64,000 bases of DNA from Auriscalpium vulgare (taxonomy: Eukaryota; Basidiomycota; Agaricomycetes; Russulales; Auriscalpiaceae), in NCBI GenBank assembly GCA_019915015.1, contig JAHBBC010000066.1:1-64000 (forward strand), in the 5' to 3' direction. Position 1 is the first letter of the stretch. Every line of letters begins with the position of its first letter. A model generated the notes under the pieces. It saw only the letters and a program-made list of their open reading frames with translations, was not told the DNA's origin and ran no database searches. A program made the translations under genes and the position numbers. Shown piece by piece: positions 12,808 through 23,685 of the stretch.

Positions 12808-14204
12808 GGCATCGTCTGCAGTCAAGTCACAGAGGCGACGGCGCTGAGGCAAGTCACCAACTTGACTGGACGTTGCGCCGCGGCGGCGGTTCGGTGTCCG
12901 CGCGGCCCAGGCATTTCCGCTGGCGGTGTCGAGGGTCCCTCTGACATTCCTCTCACCGAGCGCGCAGTGCGTTCTGGACGACGCAAACGCAGCAATAATG
13001 CTTCTGGCAACACCGCATACGCCGCGGTTGATCGAATTCTGTTCCGGCCATCTTCTGTATGTCGCGTTCTGCGAAGTTCTGGCTCAAGCACACGACGCTC
13101 GGCGGATTTGTGCACGAGTCGTTGCCGGTGTGCACTGTGGCCGGGTGCAGAATCACCGGCAGCTGGTCTGTGAATCCTGCGCGAGGCTCAGCCGCGGTGT
13201 TGGCAATGATTTTGCTTTCCTTCTGCCGGCGCCAGCTTGCTCTCGTGCGCCAACTCGCGGTGTTACTCTCTGGCCCGCCGTGGGCCCTCGCCTCGCAGCG
13301 CTCCGAGTCCCGTTCGATCATCTGAGTCCCATCGCGAATACACACAGCATGGCAAGCCATCCCCACCAAGCACTGGTGACCCACGCGACACGCTGTCTCC
13401 AACACCATGTGAGCTCCATTCACCTGCATTTCGGCGCTCCGGACGTCCTCTGACAGATGTTGTGTAAAGCAAGCCCTCCGAGACGCTCACCGACGCCGCC
13501 CCGTCCGCAATATCTCAGCGCGCGCTATCCTCGGCGCAGGTTAGGTTCGTGCCGGCGCCAGTGTCTGCCCCACGTTTCTGTTCCTTCTCTTCGAAGGCAT
13601 GGGAGTACGTCTCATCCCCTCGCAGCAGCCGCACGAGGCAGGTGAAAGCGTCCGACTACGCTGTTATACCCGCCGACCGTCCGCGCCCACGTCATCGTGC
13701 GCCAGGAACGCCTTTCGCGGCCTCCGGCTGCCTCGTTGGCTGCCTTCGCCTTGGCCGCGCCGTCCTCAGTTCTCAGGCGGTGTACAGCCATGGGCAGCAC
13801 GCCCCTATCTCCACCGACACGTCGACAACGACACGTACCGTAGCTGCTCCTTCTGTGCGCGCCAGAACGGTCTGCTCGTCCCACAGGCGTATCGCGGCTG
13901 AAATGTTCCGTCGGCGGGCAGTTTGCCTTAGCAACCAGGCGTATTCTTGATGAGCTCGATTGAGCCTGCGGGCATCTGACAGCGAGACTGGGAAACTTTG
14001 AAGCAAATATATCAGCTGACCTTTGGAACCAGGCTGTGGGGAGATGTACGTTGTCGATAAAATATCATGAGAGCAATGAACTCCAGTGTGGGGTAACTAG
14101 ATAATGATGATGATGATGTGATGTATGACCCAAGATACAAAAACAAGGCAAGACAAGAGTGAAAATCATACAACTACAGATGGAGACGAAAGACAGATAT
14201 GATG
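12808..14204. other. Spacer between SKI2 and a methyltransferase; no resolved gene
   Basis: Several open frames of 60-180 codons overlap here on both strands. Some minus-strand pieces look mildly protein-like (for example around 13060-13420), but no domain is recognised and no consistent splice chain could be built. A short (ATG)n microsatellite lies at 14104-14118, near the methyltransferase stop. A small multi-exon gene cannot be excluded. Confidence 0.4.
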
Positions 14205-15649
14205 CTATGATAGAGGGAGCTTGCGAGCGTAAACATTCTCGAGGCGGACATAGGTGACTGTCCGCGCTTCCTTGAGCTCTTGACGGGCGTTATCCTGCAA
14301 CTGATCCACGAGCGACTCCGCCAAACCGCTTCCCAACAGAAGCGGCCGACCTGACGCAAGGAATGACTGATTCAAAGAAAAGAAAAAAGGTTGGCGTGAG
14401 AGTCTTCGCATGGACGAGAGCGGAGGAAAGCAGCTGACATAGATATCGTCGCGGAACGTCTCGGATATTGACCGCTTGAAGTGATAGTCAGGCTCGCGCC
14501 GCGACATAAATGGTGCGGTGGGGATGTAGAATTCCCGGTACACAACGTCCCTGACATCTGTGCGTTGCGATATCCATGGGTAGAGCATGTTCGCCGCGTC
14601 GGGACTGCCGCCGCGCTGCCGCACAGCCATATTGAGGAAATTCATCCAACGAGGGAACCACGGCGGGTTCATGGAGGCCGTATCGGTGAATATTGGTCGG
14701 TGGTCCTTGTCATATACCCGAAAGTCAAACTCGTACAGATCCAGAAGGCCGTCCGGTCGGAGGGTCTGGCACATGTGATCTATCAAAGTCTGATAGTCCT
14801 TAATCTGTGGGACAGGGCGTCAGCGTCGCAACTTTCGTGGACCGACACAACGCTGAATGTGCGCGGGAATGCAGACTCACCCCAGAAGATATGAGGCGCG
14901 CGTGCACCACGTTGAAGTCGCCGTAAAAGTGCTGCAGGCCCAAATTGATATCGTCGACTTCGCTCCTAAGATAGAAATAGTGAGCGAGAGAGAAAGCGGG
15001 GGTTATGTGGGCGGGGCGGTACCTGACATTCTCAGGCATCTCTCTGAAAATGATAGGAAGAGGGTCATCATCTTCGACGTCGTCGAGAGAGTCTGAATCA
15101 ACTTGCATAGCCTGCATTGGGACCAGGTCAACCGCGACGCATTGGCTGAGCGGGAAGTCGCGCGCAACGTCCATGATCCTGACGCGGACGTGAGCGACGA
15201 TCCCGACAGGTATGGGACGGACACACGTACCAGCTGCCGCTGCCACAGCCGAGATCAAGCACGGTCTTGGGGTCGCCGTGGGTACCCTCCGTCATGACCT
15301 CGTCCATGGGCGGAGCATACGGACCCATCATCTTGCGGAACATGGCGTGCTGTTTATCTGATAAAGAGGTGAGCGAGGGGGAGGCGGGGGAGGCGGGGGA
15401 CGCACCGAGCCTGTCGAGTTCTTCGTCGTCCGCGGGGAGGCGGTAGACCTCCGAGTAGTTGTTCAGGCCTCTGCCGTACTCGTGACGGTATGCCTGGGCG
15501 CGGAGAGAACTTGTGACGGAGTAGACGGAGGGTGCGGGTGAGGCTGAGCGCATGGAGACATCATAGGAGGTTGCGGAGGAAGCGACTGAGTGTGCGGAGG
15601 AGACAGGGAAGATGTCTGATTCAGTGTCTGAGTCGTGGTCGTCGTGCAT
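14205..15649 (-). CDS. SAM-dependent methyltransferase, fungal LaeA/TAM-like class
   Basis: The ATG at 15649 starts a Ser/Asp-rich N-terminus. A conserved pre-core segment (YRLPADDEELDRL) and the SAM-binding motif I VLDLGCGSGSW (about 15250) follow. After introns come the motif II region (QCVAVDLVPMQ), the FNVVHARLISSG strand with the His-Ala-Arg typical of this class, and LRPDGLLDLYEFDF, the post-motif III strand. The protein continues to a stop at 14205. An intron near 14376-14446 joins DDIY to SFLASGRPLLL. The class I Rossmann core is complete. Substrate is unknown: relatives include regulators of secondary metabolism (LaeA) and many uncharacterised basidiomycete proteins. The 6.86-kb transposon ends only about 190 bp upstream of the ATG, so this gene may now have a shortened promoter. 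Confidence 0.8.
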
Positions 15650-15693
15650 GGCTGGCGGGAGTGCAAGGGTGGGTGCAAGGGGGCATGGGAGGG

Positions 15694-15701
15694 GTTATAT
15701 A
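15694..15701 (-). promoter_or_regulatory. TATA-like box upstream of methyltransferase
   Basis: TATATAAC on the minus strand lies about 45 bp upstream of the methyltransferase ATG at 15649, followed by a pyrimidine-rich leader. It is placed for a core promoter with a very short 5' UTR. It lies between the gene and the transposon end, so the core promoter appears spared. Confidence 0.5.
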
Positions 15702-15826
15702 GAGCAGATTGAGTTTGGGGTTCGCGGAGTCTCTGAGGCGGGAGACGCGGTGCGAGAGAGACGCACCTTTGCCGGCGGATAATGCTCTGGGTTTCCGTCG
15801 GCAAGGCCCGGCATGGTCGGCGCAGC

Positions 15827-15841
15827 AGGACCCCGTAACTC
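15827..15841 (+). repeat. Extra partial copy of the transposon terminus
   Basis: AGGACCCCGTAACTC lies directly before the terminus at 15842, which reads AGGCCCCCCGTAACTCA. It is a near copy of the outermost 15-16 bp of the inverted repeat. It is absent at the other visible ends (22703 and 57813). Confidence 0.7.
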
Positions 15842-15873
15842 AGGCCCCCCGTAACTCATGCCAGGGGTATGAT
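15842..15873 (+). repeat. Terminal inverted repeat, gene-3' end of left copy
   Basis: Begins AGGCCCCCCGTAACTCATG and continues CCAGGGGTATGAT. It pairs with 22672-22703 on the opposite strand, differing at the fourth base (C against A) and at one T/C in the middle. Confidence 0.85.
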
Positions 15874-16080
15874 CCGCCAAACGGGGTCAACTACCATTTT
15901 TTTTTGCGGCTCGCGACCCCTTCCAGCTACCATTCGCCCCTCAGACCTCCGTTTGGGGTCCGTAGCTACCACGGATAGGATCATAGCTTCAAAAAAATCG
16001 TAGTTTATTGTAAAAAGCTCCGCTTTGCGTGCAGGCAGGAGGGGATGTACTACGGATGCGCAGAGGCCTGTCAAACTGAC

Positions 16081-19000
16081 CTATTCATCTGGTTCATCGT
16101 CACCCGCCTGTTCAAGACCCGCCTTGACCCTCCCACTAAGCTCCTTGATAGCACGAGCGATATTCGCGACGTTCTGCTTGAGGGCGACATAGCACGCGCC
16201 ATCAGATTTTACCAAAGCTAGTGTTGAGCCCGAGGTTTGGAGGGGATGGTCGAGGGCATACAGGAAGTAGGACGGTTTCAGGAAGGCGAACCGAGGGATC
16301 TTGCTAGGATCGGCGAGGGAGAATTGGTTGTGTCGGACCGGCTTGAACAGTCTCACAGCGATGTAAGAAAGAGCGGTGATGCGAGACGTGTCCGAAGCCC
16401 AACCATGTTTGCCGTTCTTACCGGCCGACTTCTCGTACATGGTCAGGACTAACCAGCCATCAGCGCATGCCGAGTCATGTTGAAGATTACGACGCACCTT
16501 CTGCAAGGCAGATTGCCTCATCAACAAGAACCAAGCCATAAGAAGGCGGCATGCCAGTGTGAGCAGCGTAGAGGTGTTTGAGCGGCGTGACATTGGCCGA
16601 GTGTGCGACCTTGGGGACGTGATGCTTTGCGAAGATCGCTGCTCGCCTCCGTTCAGCCTGGCGGACGTCAATACCATGTATGTGCACTCATACAACACTA
16701 GCAGACGCACCTGATACGATGCATTTGCAGCGACCTCAGCCGCGTTTGCAGCCGTCCCTGGTGCAGGAGCAACAGCTTCTTCGCCGTTGATTGCTCCGTC
16801 TCGACCGCCCGCAGCTGGCTGCCGCCAGCGCATCGACCGACCCGCGCCCGTGGTAACACCGCGCTCTGTAACACCGCGCTCTTCTTGACGCTTGAGAACA
16901 TCCTTGACCAACTGCAGAAGGCGTTTTTTCTCGGAGAGCGTTGACTGGGCGGGTGGACCGTTATCAGAGGAAGGTGGTAGATCTTCCGAGGACTTGAAGG
17001 CCTTTGTTCGGACACCTTTCTCAGCCTGTCTGGTATGATGCGACCGGCGGATGACTGCGAGCTGTTCGAGATCGAATTCAGCAGAGATCACTGTGTCCTG
17101 GAAGGTCCTGCGCTCGTCGGGGTCGGACACAGCAGGGAGCGACTGGGCGAGGATCTTCCCTATATGTGCAGCGTCTTTGCGTGTTGCATCCGCTGTGTCT
17201 TCAGGCAATTGCAGTCTAGTAATGTGAGGGTTAGACTCTGTAAGATCTATCGGCGGTGAGAGGAGGACAAAACACGAACATGTCGACAGTGCTCTGGACG
17301 CATAAGGCAGCTGCTGCGCAAGTCAAATCGTTCAACTGCTGGTCGAAGACCGCACCAACTCCGTCTGCATTCTCTGCCTTCTTCAACCCATTTTCAATCT
17401 GGAGCATCTCGGGCTCGTCTTCGTCCATCTCAGGACCCTCGTCTTCGGAATCGGACTGGCCATAGATTGCATCCCAAGCCTCCTGCGAATACCAACTCGA
17501 CAACGATGGGAATGCGCGAACACGGTGAGCTTGATTCTGCAATTTGTCCAGAAAATCCGGGTCTAGTACGAGAGCGTCCCACAGATTCGCTGCCTCCGAA
17601 TGGGCCTGTTGTGTTGCTTGCTCAATGTCGTGATCAGAAGGGAATGTGGAGAGGGCATGGAGGTCGAGATGTCGATTGTCGGTATAGGTATGATTGTATC
17701 CATTCGCTCTTTCCTTGCCCTCAGATGTCTTTGCAAGGAAGAGATGCTCGCGCAAGCGGACTGAGAGCTTCGGAATCATATGATAGAAGTCTTGCAAGGT
17801 GAAGTCCTTCACAAGCTGTCGACAAATGCCGAAGACATGCTCACAGACTTCGGTTGATAGAAGCCAGGGCAGCAATGGGTATCTGCCGTCGAGGTGGTCC
17901 CGATAGATGATCACCAACTGAAGGAAACCAACGACTAGGAAGTTTGTGATGTCGCGTGCCTCGGGAGATATGAAGTGTTGAGCTTTTCGGTAGCCCGCGA
18001 TGTCCATGAAGTCGGTCCACATTTCCATGAAGAAGTGCGCACGCAGCACCATGCGAACACGTTCGATAATTGGGATCGATCGATTCTGGTATGCATCCAC
18101 GAGCTCTCCAAACACAAAGAGGTAGATAATCGAGCCGACCATTTCACGATGCTCGTTGGTGAACCATGCTAGCGTATGACCGGAGAAGAGACGGGTCGCA
18201 GCATTGTCGTCTTGTCGATCAAGTTTCTCGACATCCCTCCGAAACAATGTCCCTGTTGCTTCAATTGCTGCAAGGCGGAAGTGGCTGTACGACGTCGTAT
18301 AGCTGCCCAAAGTAAGTATCCGGGCACCTGAGAATGCGTTGTTCCGGTACGTCTTGCGCCCATGGTTCGAATCTTGAATGAGTGCGACAGGCTGTCGCCC
18401 TGCGCCGATGAGAGGAATGTGGAGGTTGATGTCACGATGTGAGCGAATAGGGTGCCTGAGGGTGTAGTCAATGTACGCAACGGCGTGAGCGACCAGGAGA
18501 CGTTGAAGGGAGCGCTCGACAGCCGTGCCGTCTGCGGCGTAGGATACAACGTTGATCTTGCGGGAGAGAAGGCCATTCAATATTAATTCCAGGTGGACGA
18601 ACAGTTGCTCCGCCGAGTTTGACTCTGAGATAGGGAGCGCCGCAACGACGATAGTCGGAACGCCGGGAAGAGGGATCTGGAGGGTCCATACGCGTATCTG
18701 GCATGTGTCGGTGAGCTGCATGCCTCCGAAGTATTCGTAGAACTCATACCTTCTTAGCCTTCTCGATCTTCCTGGTGCGGATGAGGGCATCGAGTGTGTT
18801 GATGTCGCTCACGACGACGGGATCGCCAGGACTCCCTAGAAGCACGTAGCACTTTCGTATTGGGTCCCAGTGAGGCCTCAAAGACTCTAGCAGCTTCGTA
18901 TCATCACATGCGAGGCCAACGGGACCCACAAGGTAGTCCAATGATTTCAGCCGTTCGTAGATAAATTCAAATGTTGCCTCTGTGATGCCGATGGGAAACT

Positions 19001-22000
19001 GCACTTCGTGCGCACGACGTTTCCTTCGGGTCATTTATCAGTCAATTGTATCAATGCAATCTTGTAAACACTGACTGGAGTGTCCGTTCTGCGGGTACGG
19101 GTAGCACATTCATCATGGATTCATATGCTCGCGGGCTTAAGACGTGGATAATTTGCGCCCACTCCAATGTCATGGCTGAATATCGCATGCCGTTCAAAGG
19201 GACACCTCGTTCTTCTAAATCTTTCTTCTTGACGAGATCGTTCATCAAGGCGACAAACAAGGAATTGCCATGCTTGCCCTCGATAACGCCTCTTGCGAAG
19301 ACTAGGCATGCACTATGAGGGTTCTGTGCAGACAATGATCAGAAGCTGTAACGTGGGGATACTATGAACTTGAAGCTACTGACATCTTCGTATGCCTCCA
19401 GAAGAGGTGCAAGGTCGGGATGAGTAAGAGCATATCGATGGAGGGCCTGTATGTCGTCTTTCTGAGCATGATTGGGGGTGAAGCGGCGATTCTTAGGCTC
19501 GGGGACTGGCTTGCGAGTCGCATTCTGGAATACGTGGACATGCAGCAGAGCGAGGCAGTTGACACAAGTAACATCCTCAGTTGACTCTTCCGGCACCCTT
19601 ACAGTGCGAAGACAATCTGTCGCAAGGACATGAAGGGGAGGCGACCGATAGTTCTTCCACTGCCACCGATGCTCTTGCTCCGTGTCGACTACTTGCTTTC
19701 TGGCCTTATCCAACGAACGATAATCTGGTGCCGAATACAACTCTAACGCCAAATCGGCGAGGGAAGGCCCGCCGCCCCCGCCGTATGGTGTGCGCTCCAA
19801 ATATTGACGCACACGAGCGTATTTTGCTGCGCGAAGTCCGAAACAAGGACGATCTATCATTCTCGGAGCGGGGGCCTGCGTCGATGAGGTTGATGCCCAG
19901 ATGTGGCCCAGTGTATGTGATCGCATTGTGCCCTTGCAAACTTTCTGGTGCTGTTTGAATGCCTTGGTGTGATACGCCCCAGTCATAAGCATGTACTTGT
20001 TGCATCGAGAGCATCGGACCTTCCGAACATCGTCTAGACAGAACTCGGCCATGTCGTCAAGCGCAAGGATTTTCTCCTTGAATTTGGTATACGCCTTTGA
20101 GTTGTCGTCCCTACCGCGTTTGACGAAGGAATTGGCCAGGCGCGTGCTGATTGCTCCAGACGATGGCCCAACATCAGCGCTTGCGGTGCTTGCAGACACG
20201 GTAGCAATGACATCCTTATTCTTTCCCTTGGGCGCGAAGAACGGATGAATGGGCCCAGGGACAGTGCGTGTGCGTTTTGCAGGATGGATAGGCGCCTGAG
20301 CCTCTGAGTCGTGGTCAGATTGAGCGCTTGTTGCTTCACTCGCGCTCGCAGCCGTCTTGTCGTCTGCGCTCGAGCTCCCTTTCCTCCGCCTTTTCAGTAA
20401 GCCCCGCGCAGCCTTCAGTGTCGTCCCAATGGAACTGATGATCTTCTTAGATGCCCTTGACAGTCGACTTCCATCGGATGCGCAATCCTCCGCCTCACTT
20501 CCCACCGACGACACCCTTCTTGACGACATTGACGCAGCATCAGAAGTCCCATTTTCCAAATGGCTTCTCCATTCTGTGATACTGCCAGGCCCATCCTGGT
20601 CCAGCATTCCACCACGCGGAACTGGTGGGAGATCATCGTCGACAGTGGATGGAGAGAGCAACGACCGGCCGTATGCGCAGCTGGTATCGGTGGTATCGGG
20701 CATAGGTATGTCGTCGCAGTCGCTGTCATAGCCACTAGCAGATGCAAGTACTGAATATGATGATGTAGGAGAAGGTGGCATTGACAGAGGTGGAATTGAC
20801 GGATCGTATTTGCTGCCTTCGTCCATGTCTCCGCGTCGCCCCATCTGCTTTTCTTCCACCTCTGGACTGAATCCTTCAAGTAGACATTCAGCATCTCTGG
20901 TCGACTCGCCGGGTTCGGAAGCTTGAGGATTTAGAAGGTGGGCCATCCCGCGAGGGATATGATGCGCAACAGGCTCATCGCGTCCGGCGCCGCCTGTCAC
21001 AGCATCAGACCGTCGCTGATGACTTGATACCTGCGCAGAGCACCTGAGTATCGTCGTCCTCATGTCGCTAATGAGCAAAATATAGCGTACCGATTGAATA
21101 TGGTCGGCAGCGAGCCTCTCGAACCACGCCAACCGTTCGACGTGGCGCCTTGAATCATCCCAAAGCTGCCAGCCCAGTGTTTCGTGTGCGACCGCATTCA
21201 CGGCGATCACGCCACACGATACGTGATCTGTCTGTCTCGCTGTCGTAAGCGACTGTCCCTCCCACTTGTACTCAATGCCGAATTTGACACGCGTCCACCA
21301 GAGCAATTTCTTCTCGATGTCTTTAGGCAGGCGCAGTCCCTGATGGTAAAGGCCGTCGCCTTGTTTCACAGGAATGGTAAGATTGCATTCCCATTGGCGA
21401 CATAGTAACGTACTCACCATAGGATATTGTTTCCGCTTGACCGTCGATCTTCACGACAACAAAATGCTTGTATTTGGCGAGGAAAACAGGGAAGAGGAGT
21501 ACCTTCCTATGGGTGCGCAGATCGTCTTCAATTCTCTTGAGGTAACGAGGTGAGTCGGGGAACAGGTCTTCTATTACTGTGATCTTTGAAATTGCATTCC
21601 AGAACTCGTGTCCGGCGATCTCGAAGTTGTTGGCAATTCCTGGCGTGCTCCGAACGCGGCTTCTCAACCACATGAGCATCATGTCAACGATGGTGTCGGT
21701 GAGAAGGCCGTCTGATAACAGCGGAGCAAGGGCTGATGTTGTCGTAAATGTGGCGGCACCGGGTATCATGAGTTGCTGGCGCCAGGGAAGCGAGTGGATA
21801 AGAGCAACAGTGCGTTCGCTTTCCATAGAACCGTCAGCGACTTGTAGCAGCCACCGCACGCTCGCCGTCCACGTCTCCTGTGCCAGGAGGACCGTACGCA
21901 TCCGTTGCCAGTAAGTGATCATCCACAGCGGGGATGCACCACTTGCATATCGTGGGTCCATGATTGATTGTGCGCCATCCAGGATGGCCTGCGGTGCGAG

Positions 22001-22345
22001 TGCAGCAAGCTTGTCCACGAAGGCATCCGTAGGAAGGCTTCGTGATTTTGTAAGTGTGGTTATGGGGAAGACTGCCACGTCATGGCTAAAAACAGCTTTG
22101 GTTGAGGGGTGTATGAGCTGCTGATCGCGACGAGGGAGTGGTGTAGATACGAAGGAATGAACATCCTCGGTGCCGCTGGGGAGCAAAGAAGTCTCGGGAG
22201 CGTTGGGAATCCTGAGGAGCTGCTCGATGTAGGCCAGCAGCTCCGGCGGTGGGTTCTGGGGATAGCTTTTGCCTTGCGAGATCCATAATTCGGGACGGAA
22301 CATAGGTATTTCATCGTCGTTGTAGATTGTGATGGACTCATCCAT
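16081..22345 (-). CDS. Giant transposase: Ulp1/C48-like protease, zinc finger and RNase H-like DDE core
   Basis: The ATG at 22345 starts a helical N-terminus with WMITYW (residues 141-146). A C48/Ulp1-like protease domain follows: His294 in KHFVVVKI, Asp311 after the intron at 21360-21417, Gln352 and Cys358 in RQTDHVSCGV. A long Ser/Asp-rich linker leads to a CxxC...H...C finger (about 20011-19940). The transposase part has ACDDTK (about 18900), SYAADGT (about 18530), QDSNHGRKTYRN (about 18370) and STEVCEHVFG (about 17850). This is a D-D-E arrangement reminiscent of P/THAP9-type cores. Further exons end at 16081. Introns include 17220-17270 (joining to LQLPEDTADA) and one near 16640-16710. 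Adjacent open frames join across splice sites into one protein of roughly 1,700-1,900 residues, though two genes remain possible. No disabling stop was seen. The family is widespread in basidiomycetes from memory; the superfamily name is uncertain. Confidence 0.75.
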
Positions 22346-22671
22346 TGGCACGATGCCGGGATGGCTGCGAGGGTGATGCGCTGCACAGAAGAAGCAGGTT
22401 CGGTCCGAGGCGTTGTCGTAGAATGTCGTACGCAGCAGGCCACGTAAATTTCTACCTAATGTCTCAACTTGTACGAATTATACCGGTAATTATGGGGTCA
22501 AAATCTTCTGCCGCCAGTACTTAGTCCAACTACCTCTGTGATCAGACATCGGTTCACCGCGCCCCTAACTACCACCATCAGGATCATACTTTTGCCCCAA
22601 ATTCTAGCCCCCAGCTACCTCAGACCCCTCAGAGCTTCCGGCGCAAAGCGCCGTCTAGCTACCGTGCGAAA

Positions 22672-22703
22672 ATCATACCCCTGGCGTGAGTTACGGGGGT
22701 CCT
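22672..22703 (-). repeat. Terminal inverted repeat, gene-5' end of left copy
   Basis: Read on the minus strand it begins AGGACCCCCGTAACTCACG and continues CCAGGGGTATGAT. It is identical to 57813-57844 in the right copy and pairs with 15842-15873. Confidence 0.85.
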
Positions 22704-22759
22704 TCGGTACGTCGCACACTTCTCCCCGATGCCGTCATGATATTAACAACTTGGTACAG

Positions 22760-23685
22760 GGCAGTGCGTTCCCACCGCGTCCTGGGGATATCAGGATCCC
22801 GTCAATCATCCCATGCAGCCCGCCTACCATCCTTCTGTGCCTTTCAATCCGCCACAGTCCGCCCCTCAGCAGATTTCCACCATCACCCATTCCACCGTCA
22901 CCGTCCGCTCCCACTCCATGGGCACGACCACCACCACCACGAGCACGACTACCACCATGCACGCCACCCCAGCATTTCCTGCACATACCCTTGCCGCGCG
23001 CCCGGCTCCCGCGCTGCACGCACATCCCCATATGCCGTCACATTCATATTCCGCGCCGGCCGTTCCGAACTACCAGCCTCACACATACGTACAACCCGCG
23101 CCTGCCCCGGCGCCGGCCCCCGCTCCAGCTCTCTATCACCCGCGCCCCGTCCACCCTAATCCCGAATGGACAAAGAATCCCTCGCCCACGATCGACGAGC
23201 TCTTGGCCGCCTCCGCCATGCTCCCCCCGCAGGAGGGTCCCGCGCCCGAGGCCTGGGCCGTCCCCGTCAGCCAGGCGACCATCGAGGAGGTGGAAGATGC
23301 GGAAGATGAGGAGGATGATGAAGAGGATGATGAAGAGGATGATGAGGACGATGATGAGGACGACGAAGATGACGAGGAAGATGGCAGCGGAGATGAGCGC
23401 TGGGAGGATATCGGCATGGACGTCCAGCAGGATTACGGGGCATGCGCAGGTGCTTTCCAGACTGCGGTCCCACCTTACCCGATTATGGACCAGCAGGCGG
23501 CCGTCGCATTTCCGATGCCACAGCAGCAGCAGCACGCGTGCATGCCACCCGACCTCGCCCTCGCGGGCACGCTCTCCCCATCCTCGCTTCTCTGCCAGCC
23601 CGTCGCGGACTCGGTGCGCAACCTCTTCACGGTGCCTCAGTCTCAGCCCGGCGGGTACGGCGCAGAGACCATCAATTGGAATTAG
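22760..23685 (+). pseudogene. 3' exon of a Pro/acidic-rich protein gene cut by the transposon
   Basis: An open frame from 22760 to the stop at 23685 is preceded by a clean 53-bp intron (22707-22759: GTACGT donor, ATTAAC branch-like site, TACAG acceptor). The exon upstream of that intron would be only three bases long before the transposon end at 22703, so the 5' part of the gene is missing. The exon encodes CVPTASWGYQDPVNHP, then Thr-rich and Ala-Pro repeats, a stretch of about 35 Asp/Glu residues (23284-23385), and an ordered-looking tail ending GGYGAETINWN. No domain is recognised. An internal ATG at 22813 could still give a 290-residue protein. Whether it is expressed, perhaps from the transposon terminus, is unknown. 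Confidence 0.55.

Larger units (their letters stand above)
15842..22703 (-). mobile_element. 6.86-kb DNA transposon, left copy, with protease-transposase gene
   Basis: The element is bounded by 32-bp imperfect terminal inverted repeats at 15842-15873 and 22672-22703, with two mismatches. It carries one long intron-rich gene on the minus strand (16081-22345). Subterminal DNA contains repeated GTAGYT boxes: on the minus strand, GGTAGCTA, GGTAGCTG, GGTAGTTA and GGTAGTTG within about 190 bp inside the gene-start end. A second copy lies inverted at 57813 onward. Positions in the two copies sum to 80516 throughout. No target-site duplication was found: flanks read gtaactc before 15842 and tcggtac after 22703. 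It sits between the divergently oriented methyltransferase and the gene at 22760. Confidence 0.85.
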
